The translations under genes and the position numbers were made by a program. Below, in pieces: positions 9,289 to 19,400 of a DNA stretch of 64,000 nt. Source of the stretch: Sphingomonas echinoides ATCC 14820 (GTDB lineage Bacteria > Pseudomonadota > Alphaproteobacteria > Sphingomonadales > Sphingomonadaceae); the NCBI RefSeq assembly GCF_000241465.1, contig NZ_JH584235.1:62001-126000 (forward strand), in the 5' to 3' direction. The first letter of the stretch is position 1, and every line of letters starts with the position of its first letter. The notes under the pieces were generated by a model, which saw only the letters and a list, made by a program, of their open reading frames with translations, did not search any database and had not been told where the DNA came from.

Positions 9289-11018
9289 CCGAGACGTTAC
9301 AGTCGGTGTTCGACCTGCTGGAACCACTCTACCAAGGCCATCCCGCCTGGCCGGTGGAGCGCGACCGTATCGCGGCGGCGGTGTCCGCCGCCGCCGAGGC
9401 CAGATCGCCGACCTTGCGCGCGCTGGACGCCGACCGGGCGGCGCATCCCGCCTGGTTCGGTGCGCCCGAAATGGTCGGCTACAGCTTCTATGTCGATCGG
9501 TTCGCCGGGACCCTCGCGGGGTTGCGACAGAGATTGCCCTGGCTCGAAGCGCTGGGCATCCGCTTGCTCCATCCCTTGCCCATGACATTGGGCCAGTCGG
9601 AGCACAGCGATGGCGGTTTTGCGGTTGCAGACTATCGCGCGATCGAGCCCGCGCTTGGCAGCCTGGACGACGTGCGGGCGCTGGCCGCCGATTTGCATGA
9701 TCGCGGCATGGCGCTGGCGATGGACTGTGTGTTGAACCACACCGCGCGGGATCATCCCTGGGCGCAGGCCGCACTGGCGGGCGATCGCGAGATGCGCGGC
9801 TATTACCGCATTTTCGACGCCGCCGACGACGTCGCCGCCTGGGAGCGCGATCTGGACGAGGTGTTCCCTGATACCGCGCCGGGCAATTTCACGCATGAGC
9901 CCGCGCTCGGCGGGTGGGTTTGGACGAGTTTCTATCCGTTCCAATGGGATCTCGACTGGTCGAACCCCGCAGTCTTCCGCGAAATGCTCGATGTGTTGCT
10001 GTTCTGGTCGAACATCGGCGTGGATGCCTTTCGCCTCGATAGCGCGCCCTATCTGTGGAAGCGGCGCGGAAGCGTATCGCGCAACCTGCCGGAAACGCAC
10101 AGGCTGGTTGCCGCGCTCCGCGCCGGTCTCGACATCGCTGCACCCGGTGTCGCGCTGCTGGCGGAGGCGATTGAGCGCACCGCCGACGTATTGCCCTATA
10201 TCGAGCCCCAGGACGGCACACGCGCGGCGCAGCTTGCCTATCACAATGGCGTGATGGCGGCTTTATGGGTGGCGTTGGCGACGGGCGATGCGGCGATCGT
10301 CGGTGATCTGGTGCGCGATACCGTGCTGATCCGGCCCGATACCGCGTGGCTCACTTATCTACGCTGTCACGACGACATCATCTGGTCCGCGCTTAATGGG
10401 CGGGTGCCTGCCGACGCGCTGGATCGCATTTCGGATTTCTACACCGGCGCGGGCGGGTTCGGCGATGGCCGCCGTTTTCAGGCCCGACCTGGCGCGGCCG
10501 CCAGTACGGTCGGGATGCTCGCCTCGCTGGTTGGCACTGAGGGCCCGGAAGCGCTGGGCCGCTACCGCTTGCTGCTGGCCACCATGCTGGCGCTGCCGGG
10601 CATGCCGATGCTGTATATGGGCGACGAAATCGGGCTGCCCAACCATGTCGATCCCGCCGCGCCGGACGATGCGCGCTGGCTGCATCGGCCGCCAATGGAC
10701 TGGTTACGCGCCGATGGCGCGGAGGAGGGCGAGGGCGCTGGCGCGGCATGGCTGGCGCTGACCAAATGGCTGCTCGCGGTGCGGGCCACGCTGCCCGCGT
10801 TCGACGCCAAGGCCGCTACAAAGGTGCACGGCGAAGTGCCGGGCCTGCTGGTCGTGTCGCGCGGCTCTGGCGGCGATACGGTCGTCCTTATCGCGAATTT
10901 CGGTGCGGTGCCGCAGGTGTTCCCCTTTGAGGGCCGATGGCAAGATGCGATTGAGGACCGTCCGATAGAGCGCGTGGTCGCGCCAGGGACCGTGCTCTGG
11001 GCGACGCGCTGCGTTTGA
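9285..11018 (+). CDS. suxB: GH13 sucrose-active enzyme (amylosucrase / sucrose hydrolase, SuxB-like)
   Basis: A 577-residue glycoside hydrolase family 13 protein of the amylosucrase subgroup, without signal peptide and therefore cytoplasmic. It contains the subgroup marker GYSFYVDRFAGTL (about 65-77), SDGGFAVADYR, LNHTARDHPWA (region I), nucleophile Asp252 in FRLDSAP, acid/base Glu294 in LLAEAIE and the third acid Asp363 in CHDD. The spacing from nucleophile to acid/base (42 residues) equals that of Neisseria amylosucrase as I recall it. The protein is somewhat shorter than typical amylosucrases (about 630-650), mostly at the N-terminus. It would cleave imported sucrose; whether it also builds alpha-glucan cannot be judged from sequence. 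It starts in an ATGA overlap with the esterase and ends the operon. Confidence 0.88.
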   Translation: MTETLQSVFDLLEPLYQGHPAWPVERDRIAAAVSAAAEARSPTLRALDADRAAHPAWFGAPEMVGYSFYVDRFAGTLAGLRQRLPWLEALGIRLLHPLPMTLGQSEHSDGGFAVADYRAIEPALGSLDDVRALAADLHDRGMALAMDCVLNHTARDHPWAQAALAGDREMRGYYRIFDAADDVAAWERDLDEVFPDTAPGNFTHEPALGGWVWTSFYPFQWDLDWSNPAVFREMLDVLLFWSNIGVDAFRLDSAPYLWKRRGSVSRNLPETHRLVAALRAGLDIAAPGVALLAEAIERTADVLPYIEPQDGTRAAQLAYHNGVMAALWVALATGDAAIVGDLVRDTVLIRPDTAWLTYLRCHDDIIWSALNGRVPADALDRISDFYTGAGGFGDGRRFQARPGAAASTVGMLASLVGTEGPEALGRYRLLLATMLALPGMPMLYMGDEIGLPNHVDPAAPDDARWLHRPPMDWLRADGAEEGEGAGAAWLALTKWLLAVRATLPAFDAKAATKVHGEVPGLLVVSRGSGGDTVVLIANFGAVPQVFPFEGRWQDAIEDRPIERVVAPGTVLWATRCV

Positions 11019-11019
11019 A

Positions 11020-11042
11020 CGGCTGCTGGCCGTGGTCAGCCG
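11020..11042. terminator. Weak hairpin between convergent operons
   Basis: CGGCTG (11020-11025) and CAGCCG (11037-11042) can pair around an 11-base loop in the 27-bp gap between the convergent GH13 and acid phosphatase genes. No uridine tract follows on either strand, so termination here would be inefficient or factor-dependent. Confidence 0.3.
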
Positions 11043-11045
11043 CGG

Positions 11046-11753
11046 TCAGACACCGGCAACATGCGCTGCGATCAGTTCCTGCCGCGCCGCATCGAATTTT
11101 ACGCGAAAGGCGGGGATCGCCATCAGCTTGCTGGCGACCAGCGTGCCAAGGACATGGCTGGCCTCCACGTCGGTCGGAAAGTGGACGCCGCAATATTCGC
11201 GGCTGGTCGCGTAATCGGCGGCGCGGTCGAGGATTTCGGCAGACCGCCCCGGCAGCAGGTGCGCGAGCACGAACCCGGTCGAATAGCCAAGCGTCGCATG
11301 GCCGCTCGGGTAGGATTTCAACGGCTTCCCGGTCTTTGCGCAGTTCGGGATGGAGGGATCGATGCCGAACGGGCGGGTGCGGTGGAAATAGAGCTTGGCG
11401 ACATCGGCCGCAGCGTCGCCCTCTTCCTGAACCTCGCGCAGCAACGCCCAGGTCAAAGGCAAGGTCTCGAGCGTGACCCCGAGCGTGCGGTCGAACAGGG
11501 CGGGGGTCTCATGCGCGTCGTCCCAGCGCGCCTGATCGAGCCGCGCGGGGGGCGCAGCGGCGATCAGCGCGTGGATTTCGGCGAGCTCGCCACGCTCTTC
11601 AAGCGACCCCGGCGCGGGCGGTGCCGGAAGCACCAGCGTCGGCCGCAGCTCGTCCACCGTGAGATAGTGGAGGAGGTGCGGGGCGGCGATGCTTGGCGAT
11701 CCGCCAAGCACCAGCGCCGCAGCAAGGAGCGCTGTTCCAAGATAGCGTTGCAT
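11046..11753 (-). CDS. Class A (PAP2-type) acid phosphatase
   Basis: A 235-residue exported phosphatase of the PhoN/PAP2 superfamily. It has a signal peptide (about 1-23, ending SIAA) and all three parts of the vanadate-binding phosphatase signature: KLYFHRTRP (120-128, K-x6-RP), PSGH (149-152) and SREYCGVHFPTD (184-195, SR-x5-H-x3-D). Length and motif spacing match class A non-specific acid phosphatases, which release phosphate from organic monoesters in the periplasm. It is the last gene of a minus-strand set (regulator, kinase, receptor, phosphatase) and lies 23 bp after the receptor gene, so the two are probably co-transcribed. This pairing suggests that the receptor imports a phosphorylated compound which this enzyme dephosphorylates. 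Confidence 0.92.
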   Translation of the reverse strand: MQRYLGTALLAAALVLGGSPSIAAPHLLHYLTVDELRPTLVLPAPPAPGSLEERGELAEIHALIAAAPPARLDQARWDDAHETPALFDRTLGVTLETLPLTWALLREVQEEGDAAADVAKLYFHRTRPFGIDPSIPNCAKTGKPLKSYPSGHATLGYSTGFVLAHLLPGRSAEILDRAADYATSREYCGVHFPTDVEASHVLGTLVASKLMAIPAFRVKFDAARQELIAAHVAGV

Positions 11754-11776
11754 GGGCGTCTCCCGGCGTGTGAAGG

Positions 11777-14227
11777 TTAGAACTTGATCCGGGCCGAAGC
11801 CAGGAACGAGCGCGGCGGCAGGTAGCTGAACTGGTCCTGTTGGCCGTAGCCGCTTTGATAGCCGCCCACGACCGGCGCGCCCGATGCGCTGTTCGAGATC
11901 GCGGTGACGGCACGGCTGTTGAACACGTTGTTCACCGTCACGCCGAGCCGCAAGCCGCCCTCAATTTCCTGGCTGATGGCGAATTCGCCGATGCTGTAGG
12001 GGCGGATGCGGTACAGGCGGTAGCCGGGGCTGCCATTATATTCGCTGGCATATTGCGGGCCGGTGAACTTCTGGTCGAACGACAGGCGGAAGCCGCCGTT
12101 ATGATAGATGAAGCCGCCCGCTGCGGTCGAGAACGGGGCCTTGGCGAGCTGCGCGCCGGTCGTCACGCTATGCGCGTAATTGTACGATCCGTTGGTGAAC
12201 AGCGTCAGCCCGTGCACCGGCATATAGCTGAGCGAGCCCTCGACGCCCTTATAGCGCACCTTCCCGATGTTGATGAGCAGGGTCTGGTCGCACCCGGTCG
12301 TGGTGCAGCTGCCGATCTTGTTATCGATGTTGATGACATAGCCATCGACGTCGACCGAGACCTTGTTGCCGTGCCACACCGAGCCGACCTGGTAATTGGT
12401 CGAGGTCTGCGGCTTGAGCGCATCAAGCGCGGTCGAGAGCGTGCCCGAGGCCGAGTAGAAGCTCGACAGATCGGGGACGTACATGCCCTGCGCATATTGG
12501 CCGTAGAACGACCAATTGCTCATCGCCATATAGTTGATCGTCGCGAAGGGCAGCGTCTTGGTCCAGGTCTGGCTGGTATAGAGCGGCAAACGCGTCTTCT
12601 GGTTGACCGGGGCGGCGATGCCGCGCTCGAAATGGACGTATTTCACGCCGGGCGTGATCGACAGGCCTTCGACCGGGTGGAATTCAAACTCGCCGAACAG
12701 CTGATACTGGTTCCAGTTCGAATGCTGGACGTAGCTGAGATTGGCCTGGTCGATCGAGGGCAGGGCAAGCTGTGCGGCGGTGCCGTTGCCGTTGTTGAAC
12801 AGCTTCTCGCTGTAGCTGAAGGTGTTGGTGGTGCGGTCGAGATCGACCGTATGGCGGTCGGTTACGGCATGTTCATACCAGCCGCCGACGCGGATCTTGC
12901 CGAGCGCGAAGTCGTAATTGACCTGGCCGATATAGCCGAAGACGCGATATTTGTTGAGCTTGTTATAGCCCAGGATATCGGTCGCCGGACCCGGCACCGC
13001 TTTATAGGGCGACGCCGCTGTCCCAGCACCGCTAAACCCCGTCACAACCGAGCCGGTGTTCCCCGACAGCGTATTGTTGGTGTAACCGTACATATACCCG
13101 CGATTGTCGAGCGAGAAGCCCGAGCCGAGATCGCTCTGCAGGCGGACATAGGAGAAATCGGTGGTTTTGTCGGTGCGGTTATACTTCCAATAATCCTGCT
13201 GCGCCGGGTTGTTGCCGAGCGCGTAATTGCGGCCGTAGATCCCGACGTTCGAAGTCGCCGCGCAATTGTTGCCGGTCAGCTGCGTCAGCGGTTGGCCATC
13301 GGTGCCGAGCGCGGTGGTGCCGTTCGCGCCAACGCTGGCGCTGCCGCAGGTCGCGCCTTTCAGCACGTCCGACTGGTAATAATGGTTGCGGTTCCACGTG
13401 CTCATGATCGTCAGCGTGTTGTGGCTGCCGATCGGCGCGACGATCTTGCCGTAGAGGTTCTTCGAGCCGACCGGTGAGTAGGTCAGCGCGCCGTCGGACT
13501 GGAGATACTGGCCGGTCAGCACGATCCGTGCGCCGCCGAGCTTTTCGATGCTGCCCGACTGATATTCGGCGCGCCCGATAAAGGTGCTCCAATTCCCGAT
13601 GAGCCCTTCGACCTGCGCGCTCTGCTGCTCGCTCGCGGCGCGCGAATACAGGTTGATGTTGCCGCCATAGGTCGCCTGGCCGAGCTGACTGGCATTGCCG
13701 GGGCCGCGATCGACGACGATCGTCTCGATCGTGTTGGATGGGAAGAACGATGTCGAATGGTGCGTCGGGTTGTTGGTGTCGGCAAAGGGGATCGAATCGT
13801 AGGTGACGTTATATTCGCCGTCCTGGAAGCCGCGGATCGTCGCTTTGGTCTCACTCAGGCCATAGCCATTGCCCGCGCCCGAGATCGACACGCTCGGCGT
13901 CAGGGCGATCAACTCGTTGAAATCGGCCGAGGCGGTGGTGTTGGCGATGTAGTCGCGGCTGACGGCGGCTTGCGGCTGCGTGGTGGCGAGCGAAACGGTG
14001 ACTGGCGCGCTCTGCGCGGTCTTCGATCCGGTGACGATAATGTCGGACGAGGTCAGCGACTGCTTATCGTTCGCCTGACCCGCGCTGTTGGCGCTGGTTG
14101 CGGTCTGCCCGTCTTGCGGTGCTGCGGCGGGTGCCGGTGCAGGTGCGTCGGACGTCATCGCATGGGCCGGCAAGGCTACGCACAGAGCGACCCCGGCGAG
14201 CAGGGTCTGGCGGAAGGTCGCACGCAT
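11777..14227 (-). CDS. TonB-dependent receptor linked to acid phosphatase
   Basis: An 816-residue outer-membrane receptor. It has a signal peptide (MRATFRQTLLAGVALCVALPAHA), a Pro/Ala/Gln-rich linker of about 35 residues, the plug start SSDIIVTGSK, an IETIVVDRGPGNAS plug segment and a barrel ending in a C-terminal Phe (ARIKF). A CTTTGCDQT-type Cys pair in an extracellular-loop position could form a disulphide. The ligand is not evident from sequence. The phosphatase 23 bp downstream and the two-component system upstream point to a phosphate-containing nutrient such as inositol phosphates or sugar phosphates. The 182-bp gap to the kinase gene upstream is large enough for its own promoter. Confidence 0.85.
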   Translation of the reverse strand: MRATFRQTLLAGVALCVALPAHAMTSDAPAPAPAAAPQDGQTATSANSAGQANDKQSLTSSDIIVTGSKTAQSAPVTVSLATTQPQAAVSRDYIANTTASADFNELIALTPSVSISGAGNGYGLSETKATIRGFQDGEYNVTYDSIPFADTNNPTHHSTSFFPSNTIETIVVDRGPGNASQLGQATYGGNINLYSRAASEQQSAQVEGLIGNWSTFIGRAEYQSGSIEKLGGARIVLTGQYLQSDGALTYSPVGSKNLYGKIVAPIGSHNTLTIMSTWNRNHYYQSDVLKGATCGSASVGANGTTALGTDGQPLTQLTGNNCAATSNVGIYGRNYALGNNPAQQDYWKYNRTDKTTDFSYVRLQSDLGSGFSLDNRGYMYGYTNNTLSGNTGSVVTGFSGAGTAASPYKAVPGPATDILGYNKLNKYRVFGYIGQVNYDFALGKIRVGGWYEHAVTDRHTVDLDRTTNTFSYSEKLFNNGNGTAAQLALPSIDQANLSYVQHSNWNQYQLFGEFEFHPVEGLSITPGVKYVHFERGIAAPVNQKTRLPLYTSQTWTKTLPFATINYMAMSNWSFYGQYAQGMYVPDLSSFYSASGTLSTALDALKPQTSTNYQVGSVWHGNKVSVDVDGYVINIDNKIGSCTTTGCDQTLLINIGKVRYKGVEGSLSYMPVHGLTLFTNGSYNYAHSVTTGAQLAKAPFSTAAGGFIYHNGGFRLSFDQKFTGPQYASEYNGSPGYRLYRIRPYSIGEFAISQEIEGGLRLGVTVNNVFNSRAVTAISNSASGAPVVGGYQSGYGQQDQFSYLPPRSFLASARIKF

Positions 14228-14409
14228 GAAAATGTCCCCAATAAAGAGCAGGTGCTCGGCGCGCGCTTCTGACGCTGCAACCGAGCGATCCGCGGTGGAC
14301 CGTCCGGCCCCCGCGCTGCCTCGCCTTTAGGGTGTGGCCGTTACCGTCCCGTGGCTGTTCTGTTGCCAACCAAGGTCGGGAAGGTAAATTCGAGTTAATG
14401 CGAAAGCGC

Positions 14410-15753
14410 TCATGCCGCGCTGAGCGTGGCGACGCACCCAGGCGCGCCGTCACCGATGCGGAGTTCGAGCCGGTGGATCCGCGCGATCGCGGCGACCAGC
14501 GCCAGGCCAAGGCCGTTGCCCGGCTGGCTGCGGCTGGCCTCGACGCGGTGGAAGCGCGCGAGCACCTTGTCGCGTTCTCCGGCCGGAATGCCTGGACCAT
14601 TGTCGGACACGGTCAGGGTCGGTCCCGCCTGCAGGCCGATCACGATCTCGCCACCGGCGGGGGTGTATTTGATGGCATTGTCGACCAGATTGCCGACCGC
14701 CTCGAACAGGAGATCCGCATCCCCATCGAACCGGATATCGGGCCGCATCTCCCGCCGGATGTTGATCCCGCGTTCGAGCGCTGCCGCTTCGTGAAAGTCG
14801 GTCGCATCCTCGACCACTTTTGCGAAATCGAGCAGGTGAAAGCCTTCGCGGCGCGCGCCTTCGTCCATTTCGGAGATCCGCAACAGCGCGTTGAACATGG
14901 CGATCATGCCGGTCACTTCCTCGACCGCGTCGCTGATCACCGCCGCCATCGCAGGCGCGCTCGTCTGCGGATGGTCGGCCTGCCGCAGATTGGCCAGCAA
15001 GCGCGTGAGCGGCGTGCGCATGTCATGCGCGATATTGTCGCCAGCGGCCTTCACCTCGAGCATCAGGCGCTGCACTTCGTCCAACATCCGGTTCACTTCC
15101 CCGGTCAGGTCGTCGAGTTCATCGTGGCGCGCCGATGCCGGCAGGCGCGCGTCGAGCCGCCCAGCCATGATGTCGTGCAGGCGCTGCGTCAGCGACCGGA
15201 CGCGGCGTTCCTGCGCCACCGCCAACAGCACCGAGCCCGAAAGACCCAGCACCAGCAGCCCGAGTCCGCCCCAGATGATCGCAAAAACCAGATCGGTTGC
15301 GAAGGCGCGCGATTCCTGCAGATCCTGCGCGACCAGGAAACGGTCGCCATTGGCAAGCCGCAGCGTCATGGCCCGCAGATCCACTTCGCCCCGCGGCGTG
15401 ATGCTCGCCATTTCAAAGGGAATGCCGTCGGCGTGGCCTTCGGGGAGCGCCTCCGGTGCCCCGGCCAGATGCCGCCCCGCTGCGTCGAACACGCCGAACG
15501 GGCGCAGGTGATGCACGTCCGAGCTGTTGTGGCGCGCTGCCCGCTCGATCGCTTCGGCCCGCGACGAGTCCGTCGGGACCTTCGTGGTTTCGCGCCCCAG
15601 CCATTCGTCGGTCTGCGCGTTGAAATGCGTAATCGCGCGATCATGGACGAAGGCGAACAGGCTGATCGAGGCCGTGCCGAACAGCAGCAGGAAGATCATC
15701 GCAAAGCGCGCGCTGGAACTGCGCCGCCAGCGCTTAATCGCAGCGAAGGACAT
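14410..15753 (-). CDS. Sensor histidine kinase
   Basis: A 447-residue membrane histidine kinase. It has an N-terminal transmembrane helix (about 17-36), a periplasmic sensor of roughly 115 residues, a second helix (about 155-180), a HAMP-like linker, a DHp domain with phospho-acceptor His243 in NIAHDMRTPLTRL, the N-box (NLVDNAIKY, about 355-363), G1 (DNGPGIP, about 384-390) and G2 (NGLGLALV). All catalytic motifs are intact. The gene overlaps its response regulator by 20 bp and is translated after it. The receptor and acid phosphatase follow on the same strand, so they are the likely regulon. The periplasmic domain shows no recognised ligand motif. Confidence 0.92.
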   Translation of the reverse strand: MSFAAIKRWRRSSSARFAMIFLLLFGTASISLFAFVHDRAITHFNAQTDEWLGRETTKVPTDSSRAEAIERAARHNSSDVHHLRPFGVFDAAGRHLAGAPEALPEGHADGIPFEMASITPRGEVDLRAMTLRLANGDRFLVAQDLQESRAFATDLVFAIIWGGLGLLVLGLSGSVLLAVAQERRVRSLTQRLHDIMAGRLDARLPASARHDELDDLTGEVNRMLDEVQRLMLEVKAAGDNIAHDMRTPLTRLLANLRQADHPQTSAPAMAAVISDAVEEVTGMIAMFNALLRISEMDEGARREGFHLLDFAKVVEDATDFHEAAALERGINIRREMRPDIRFDGDADLLFEAVGNLVDNAIKYTPAGGEIVIGLQAGPTLTVSDNGPGIPAGERDKVLARFHRVEASRSQPGNGLGLALVAAIARIHRLELRIGDGAPGCVATLSAA

Positions 15754-16414
15754 AGCCCGTTCCTCTCACGGTCTCGATCAGCGGCGGCCGGTCGGCATGT
15801 TCGATCTTGCGCCGCAGCCGGGTGATGTGGACGTCGATGACGTTGGTGCGCTGGTCGTAGCGATAGCCCCACACGTCCTCGAAGATCATCGCGCGGGTGA
15901 CGGTGCGATCGTGATGGCGCAGCAGATATTCGAGCAGCTGCAGTTCGCGCGCCTGCAGGTCGACGCGCGCGCCATCGATCCACGCTTCGCGCGCGATGAG
16001 ATCGATACGGACGCGGCCATGTTCGAGCGTGATCGTCGAGGTTTCCGCGACGCGGCGCCGGATCAGTGCATTGACGCGGGCGGCAAGTTCGACCGGCTCG
16101 AACGGCTTGGTGAGATAATCGTCGCCGCCGGCCCGCAGCCCGCGCACGCGCTCCTCGACCGCCGATAGCGCGCTGAGGATCAGCACCGGCGTCCCGATGC
16201 CGCCGCTTCGCATCATCGCCAGCGCGCCGATCCCGTCGATTCCGCCAGGCAACATCCGATCGAGCACGATGGCGTCGAAGGCGGTCTCCTTGGCCTTTAA
16301 AAACGCATCCGCGCCCGTTTGCACCGCAACCACCGCCAGGCCTTCATCGGTTAGGATCGCGCAGATCGCATCCGCCGACTTCGGATCGTCCTCTATCACG
16401 AGGACCTTCGCCAT
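15734..16414 (-). CDS. OmpR/PhoB-family response regulator
   Basis: A 226-residue two-component regulator. The receiver domain holds the acidic pair (EDD, 8-10), phospho-acceptor Asp52 in IVLDRMLPG, Ser81 and Lys103 (LTKPF). The C-terminal winged helix (about 130-225) ends in the family pattern NVIDVHITRLRRKI and GTGYVLR. It is followed, with overlap, by its kinase gene. A direct repeat 11 bp apart upstream of the start (16459-16473) may be its own binding site. The phosphorylated form would activate or repress the receptor-phosphatase pair; the signal is unknown. Confidence 0.94.
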   Translation of the reverse strand: MAKVLVIEDDPKSADAICAILTDEGLAVVAVQTGADAFLKAKETAFDAIVLDRMLPGGIDGIGALAMMRSGGIGTPVLILSALSAVEERVRGLRAGGDDYLTKPFEPVELAARVNALIRRRVAETSTITLEHGRVRIDLIAREAWIDGARVDLQARELQLLEYLLRHHDRTVTRAMIFEDVWGYRYDQRTNVIDVHITRLRRKIEHADRPPLIETVRGTGYVLRCD

Positions 16415-16457
16415 ACGCTGTACCTTTGATCGGAAAGCGACTCCTTTCGGTCCGAAA

Positions 16458-16476
16458 TGTGAAGGCTACGTGACAG
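16458..16476 (-). promoter_or_regulatory. Possible OmpR/PhoB-type direct-repeat site upstream of the response regulator
   Basis: On the minus strand, two TCAC tetramers (in TGTCACG and CTTCACA) lie exactly 11 bases apart, about 45-60 bp upstream of the response regulator start. One helical turn between direct half-sites is the arrangement bound by PhoB/OmpR-type dimers. The site is short and could be chance. Confidence 0.35.
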
Positions 16477-16479
16477 AGG

Positions 16480-19400
16480 CTATTTGGGGGCTGCCGGAGC
16501 GACGACGATGCGTGCTGCTCTGCCGTTGGCCGAGATATGGAGGCCGTCCTTGGCAGGCCGCGCCCGACGGCCGTTAATCGTCGCAACAAGACGCTGCGTT
16601 GACGACGGCAGCGCGAGCACGAAGCCGCCCGGGGGATGCGCGGTCCCGCTGATGTTCACGACCATCGCTTTGCCCGATCGACGCAGCGAGAGGTTGAGCG
16701 TGCCATAGGCCGTGCGCAGCCCGTTGATCGAACTTCCCGCGCCGCGCAGCCACGGCTCGGTCAATCCGGCCCCGAGCACCAGCGCATGGTCTGAAAAGCG
16801 TTCAAACGCGAACAGATCGAGTGCCGCACGGATGAAATCGGAAGCGACCCACGCATGCGGCATGTCCCCGATGAAGCGCTGCTCACGCGTCAGGCGGCCG
16901 ACGACTTCGGCCCAGCCGTTCCACGCCGCCGGACGCTGCCCGCTCATATAAAAATCGAGCAACCGGTTCGCGCGCTCCGCCCAGCCGATCCGGACAAAGG
17001 CCGAGACGTTGCGCCACTCATAAGGCGTATAGTCCGCCCACTTTGCGTTGGGCGCAGTGCGCCCTTCGACGCGGGCCCATTGTCTGGCGAAGGTATTGCG
17101 CAGCAAGGTGGCATCGAGCGCGGACTGTTCGCCCGCCGGGTCGAGCGCGATCGTGGTGGAGGTCGCGTCGAAATCGCCAAGGCTGGTTGCGCCCGGAAGG
17201 AAATCGATCCCGAATTTGGCGGTCGAAGCCTTAATCGCGGCATGGAGGTCGCCTGCGAACTGGTCGCGGGCGGCTGCGATCGCGCTGGCCTCGGGACGAC
17301 CGAGCACGGTGGCCGCAAAATGGGCATCCTTATAGCCGGTCAGCGCCCAGAAATCGTCCCACAGGCTGTATTGCGGTTCGGCCGAATAGGCTTCGTGGCT
17401 GATCGAGCGCGGCATCAGGCCGAAGCTGAACGCCGGGCTGGCAGCAGTGCGTTCGCTGGCGCGCTGGCCGTCCATATAGCGGCGCGCGGCGTCGATCTTT
17501 GGCCAGTCGCGGGCGAGCGCGGCGCGATCTCCGGTGAAGCGATAGAGCTGGGTGACGAGATGGATATATTCGCCGTTCGCGTCATTTTCGGGCACCGGAT
17601 CGGCTCCGCGCGGATCGACGCAGCACGGCACCTTGCCGTCGGCGAACAGCTTGGTCCCGTACCAGTCGGCGAAGCTGCGCGCCGGTGCAGTGACGCCGAG
17701 GCGCAGCAGCGTGTCTGACATCATCGTCCCATCGCGAATCCAGCTTCGATCGTAGGAGCGCGTGCCAGGTTGCAGGGCAGGGCCAGTGCGGCTCATCAGA
17801 ATCTGCGCCAGCGCGGTGCGCACGCTATCTGCGACGGCCTGTCTCGACGGCGGAACGGTAAGCGTAACCGCCCCAAGCGTGCTGCGCCACGACGCGACCG
17901 TTGCGGCATGCGCGCGGTCAAAGCCGGGGCGGTCGAGCGCGGCTGGCGGGCCTTCAAAGGGGATCGCCATTGGCACGTCAGTGCTCTCACCGGGGGCCAA
18001 CGTCACGTCATAACCGAGCGCTGCGGTGGCGAGACCGGTCGGATCGTCGACCGCGGGTGCGCCACCTGTGACGGGCACGGCAAGCGCGCCCTGGTCGAAG
18101 GCGCGCGCCGCCGCCCACGCCGGGGCGGTGAGCGGCAGCAGCGTTCGCGTGATGGCGGCATCGCCTTCGATCGCGGGCGGCGCAGTGACGCTCAGCGCGC
18201 CATTGTGCCACGCAATCCGGGAAATCGGGCTCACCCCGCCGGGCCGACCGAGGAATTGCGTAGGTGCATTGACCTGGAGCGGGCGCACCGCGAGCAGCAA
18301 ATGCAAGGTGCGGCGGGTGGTGCCGGTGTTGGTCAGCCGCCACTTCGCGAGCAGGCGTGGTGCCGCGCTGTCGACAAACAGGCTGGTGTCGAGCTGCCAA
18401 CCGGTCCCTTGCCACCGCACATGCGGCATCGGCAATGCGCCGTCTTCCAGCGATTGTGTCGCGGTGACATTGGCCCAGCTGAAGGTGTGACCGTCAGCGA
18501 TGACGAACGGTTCGATCGAAAAGCCCCCCTTGCCGACTTCGATCGCGCCATCCTCGCCGATCAGCCCGGCCGGGCCGCCCTCCGCTGAGCCGACCAGCGT
18601 CCAATAGGGTTGTTCGTCCGAAAAGCCGCGCGGGAAAGTGCCGCGCGGTGCCGCCTTTGCAAGACTGGCGAAAAGCGCGTTGGGCGTAGCGGCCCATTCT
18701 GGTGGGCGGGTCTCGATTTCGGCGAGCGCGGCGGGTGGCGCTCCGATGGGTAGGGAGACACGGAGATAGCGCGTTTCGGTGTCGGGCAGGGCAATCGGAT
18801 CGTCGCCGCCGTCGCCCGCATCGACCCGGCGCAGTATGCGCCAGTCGCTCCCGGTATCCGATCCCTCAATCGCATAGCGCGTCGCGCCAGCGTCGGGGAG
18901 CCACCGCAGCACGACACCGCCGAGGGCTTTCGCTCCGCCAAAATCGATCGTTACGGCGTCTCCGCCATGGCCGTGCCAAGCGGTTGCCCGGTCACCGTCC
19001 AGCACCGCAGGGTCGCTCGCGCGCGGGGTGGGGAGGGGGCCTGAAATTGCCAGCGGTTCGAGGGTCAGATCATCAAACGCGATCTCGCCCGCGCCGCCGT
19101 CGCGCCCGCGCACCAGAACGACCTCCATGGCGGCTGTGTGCCGCAGGCTGGTGTCGCTGCTTGGGCCCCAGGCAAAACTGAGGTCGCGCGGGCGCAGCAC
19201 CAGCGTTTGCCAGGTCGCGGATGGGCGGAAGTTTCGGCGCTGATACCACCAGACATTGGCACCGCTCGCGTCGGTGAACTTGAGCTGCAAGTCGTTGACA
19301 CCACCGGTGCCACGCACCTTCAGCCGGATCGCATAATTGGCTGGCCAGTCGATCGGCAAAGCGCGGCGCGCAAAGGCGTAGCCCGCGACATCATGAAAAT

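Noticed and set aside
9285..11018. Suspicion that the GH13 gene is truncated because it is shorter than typical amylosucrases.
   Set aside because: All catalytic residues and the C-terminal domain are present and the start is fixed by overlap with the esterase stop, so it reads as intact.
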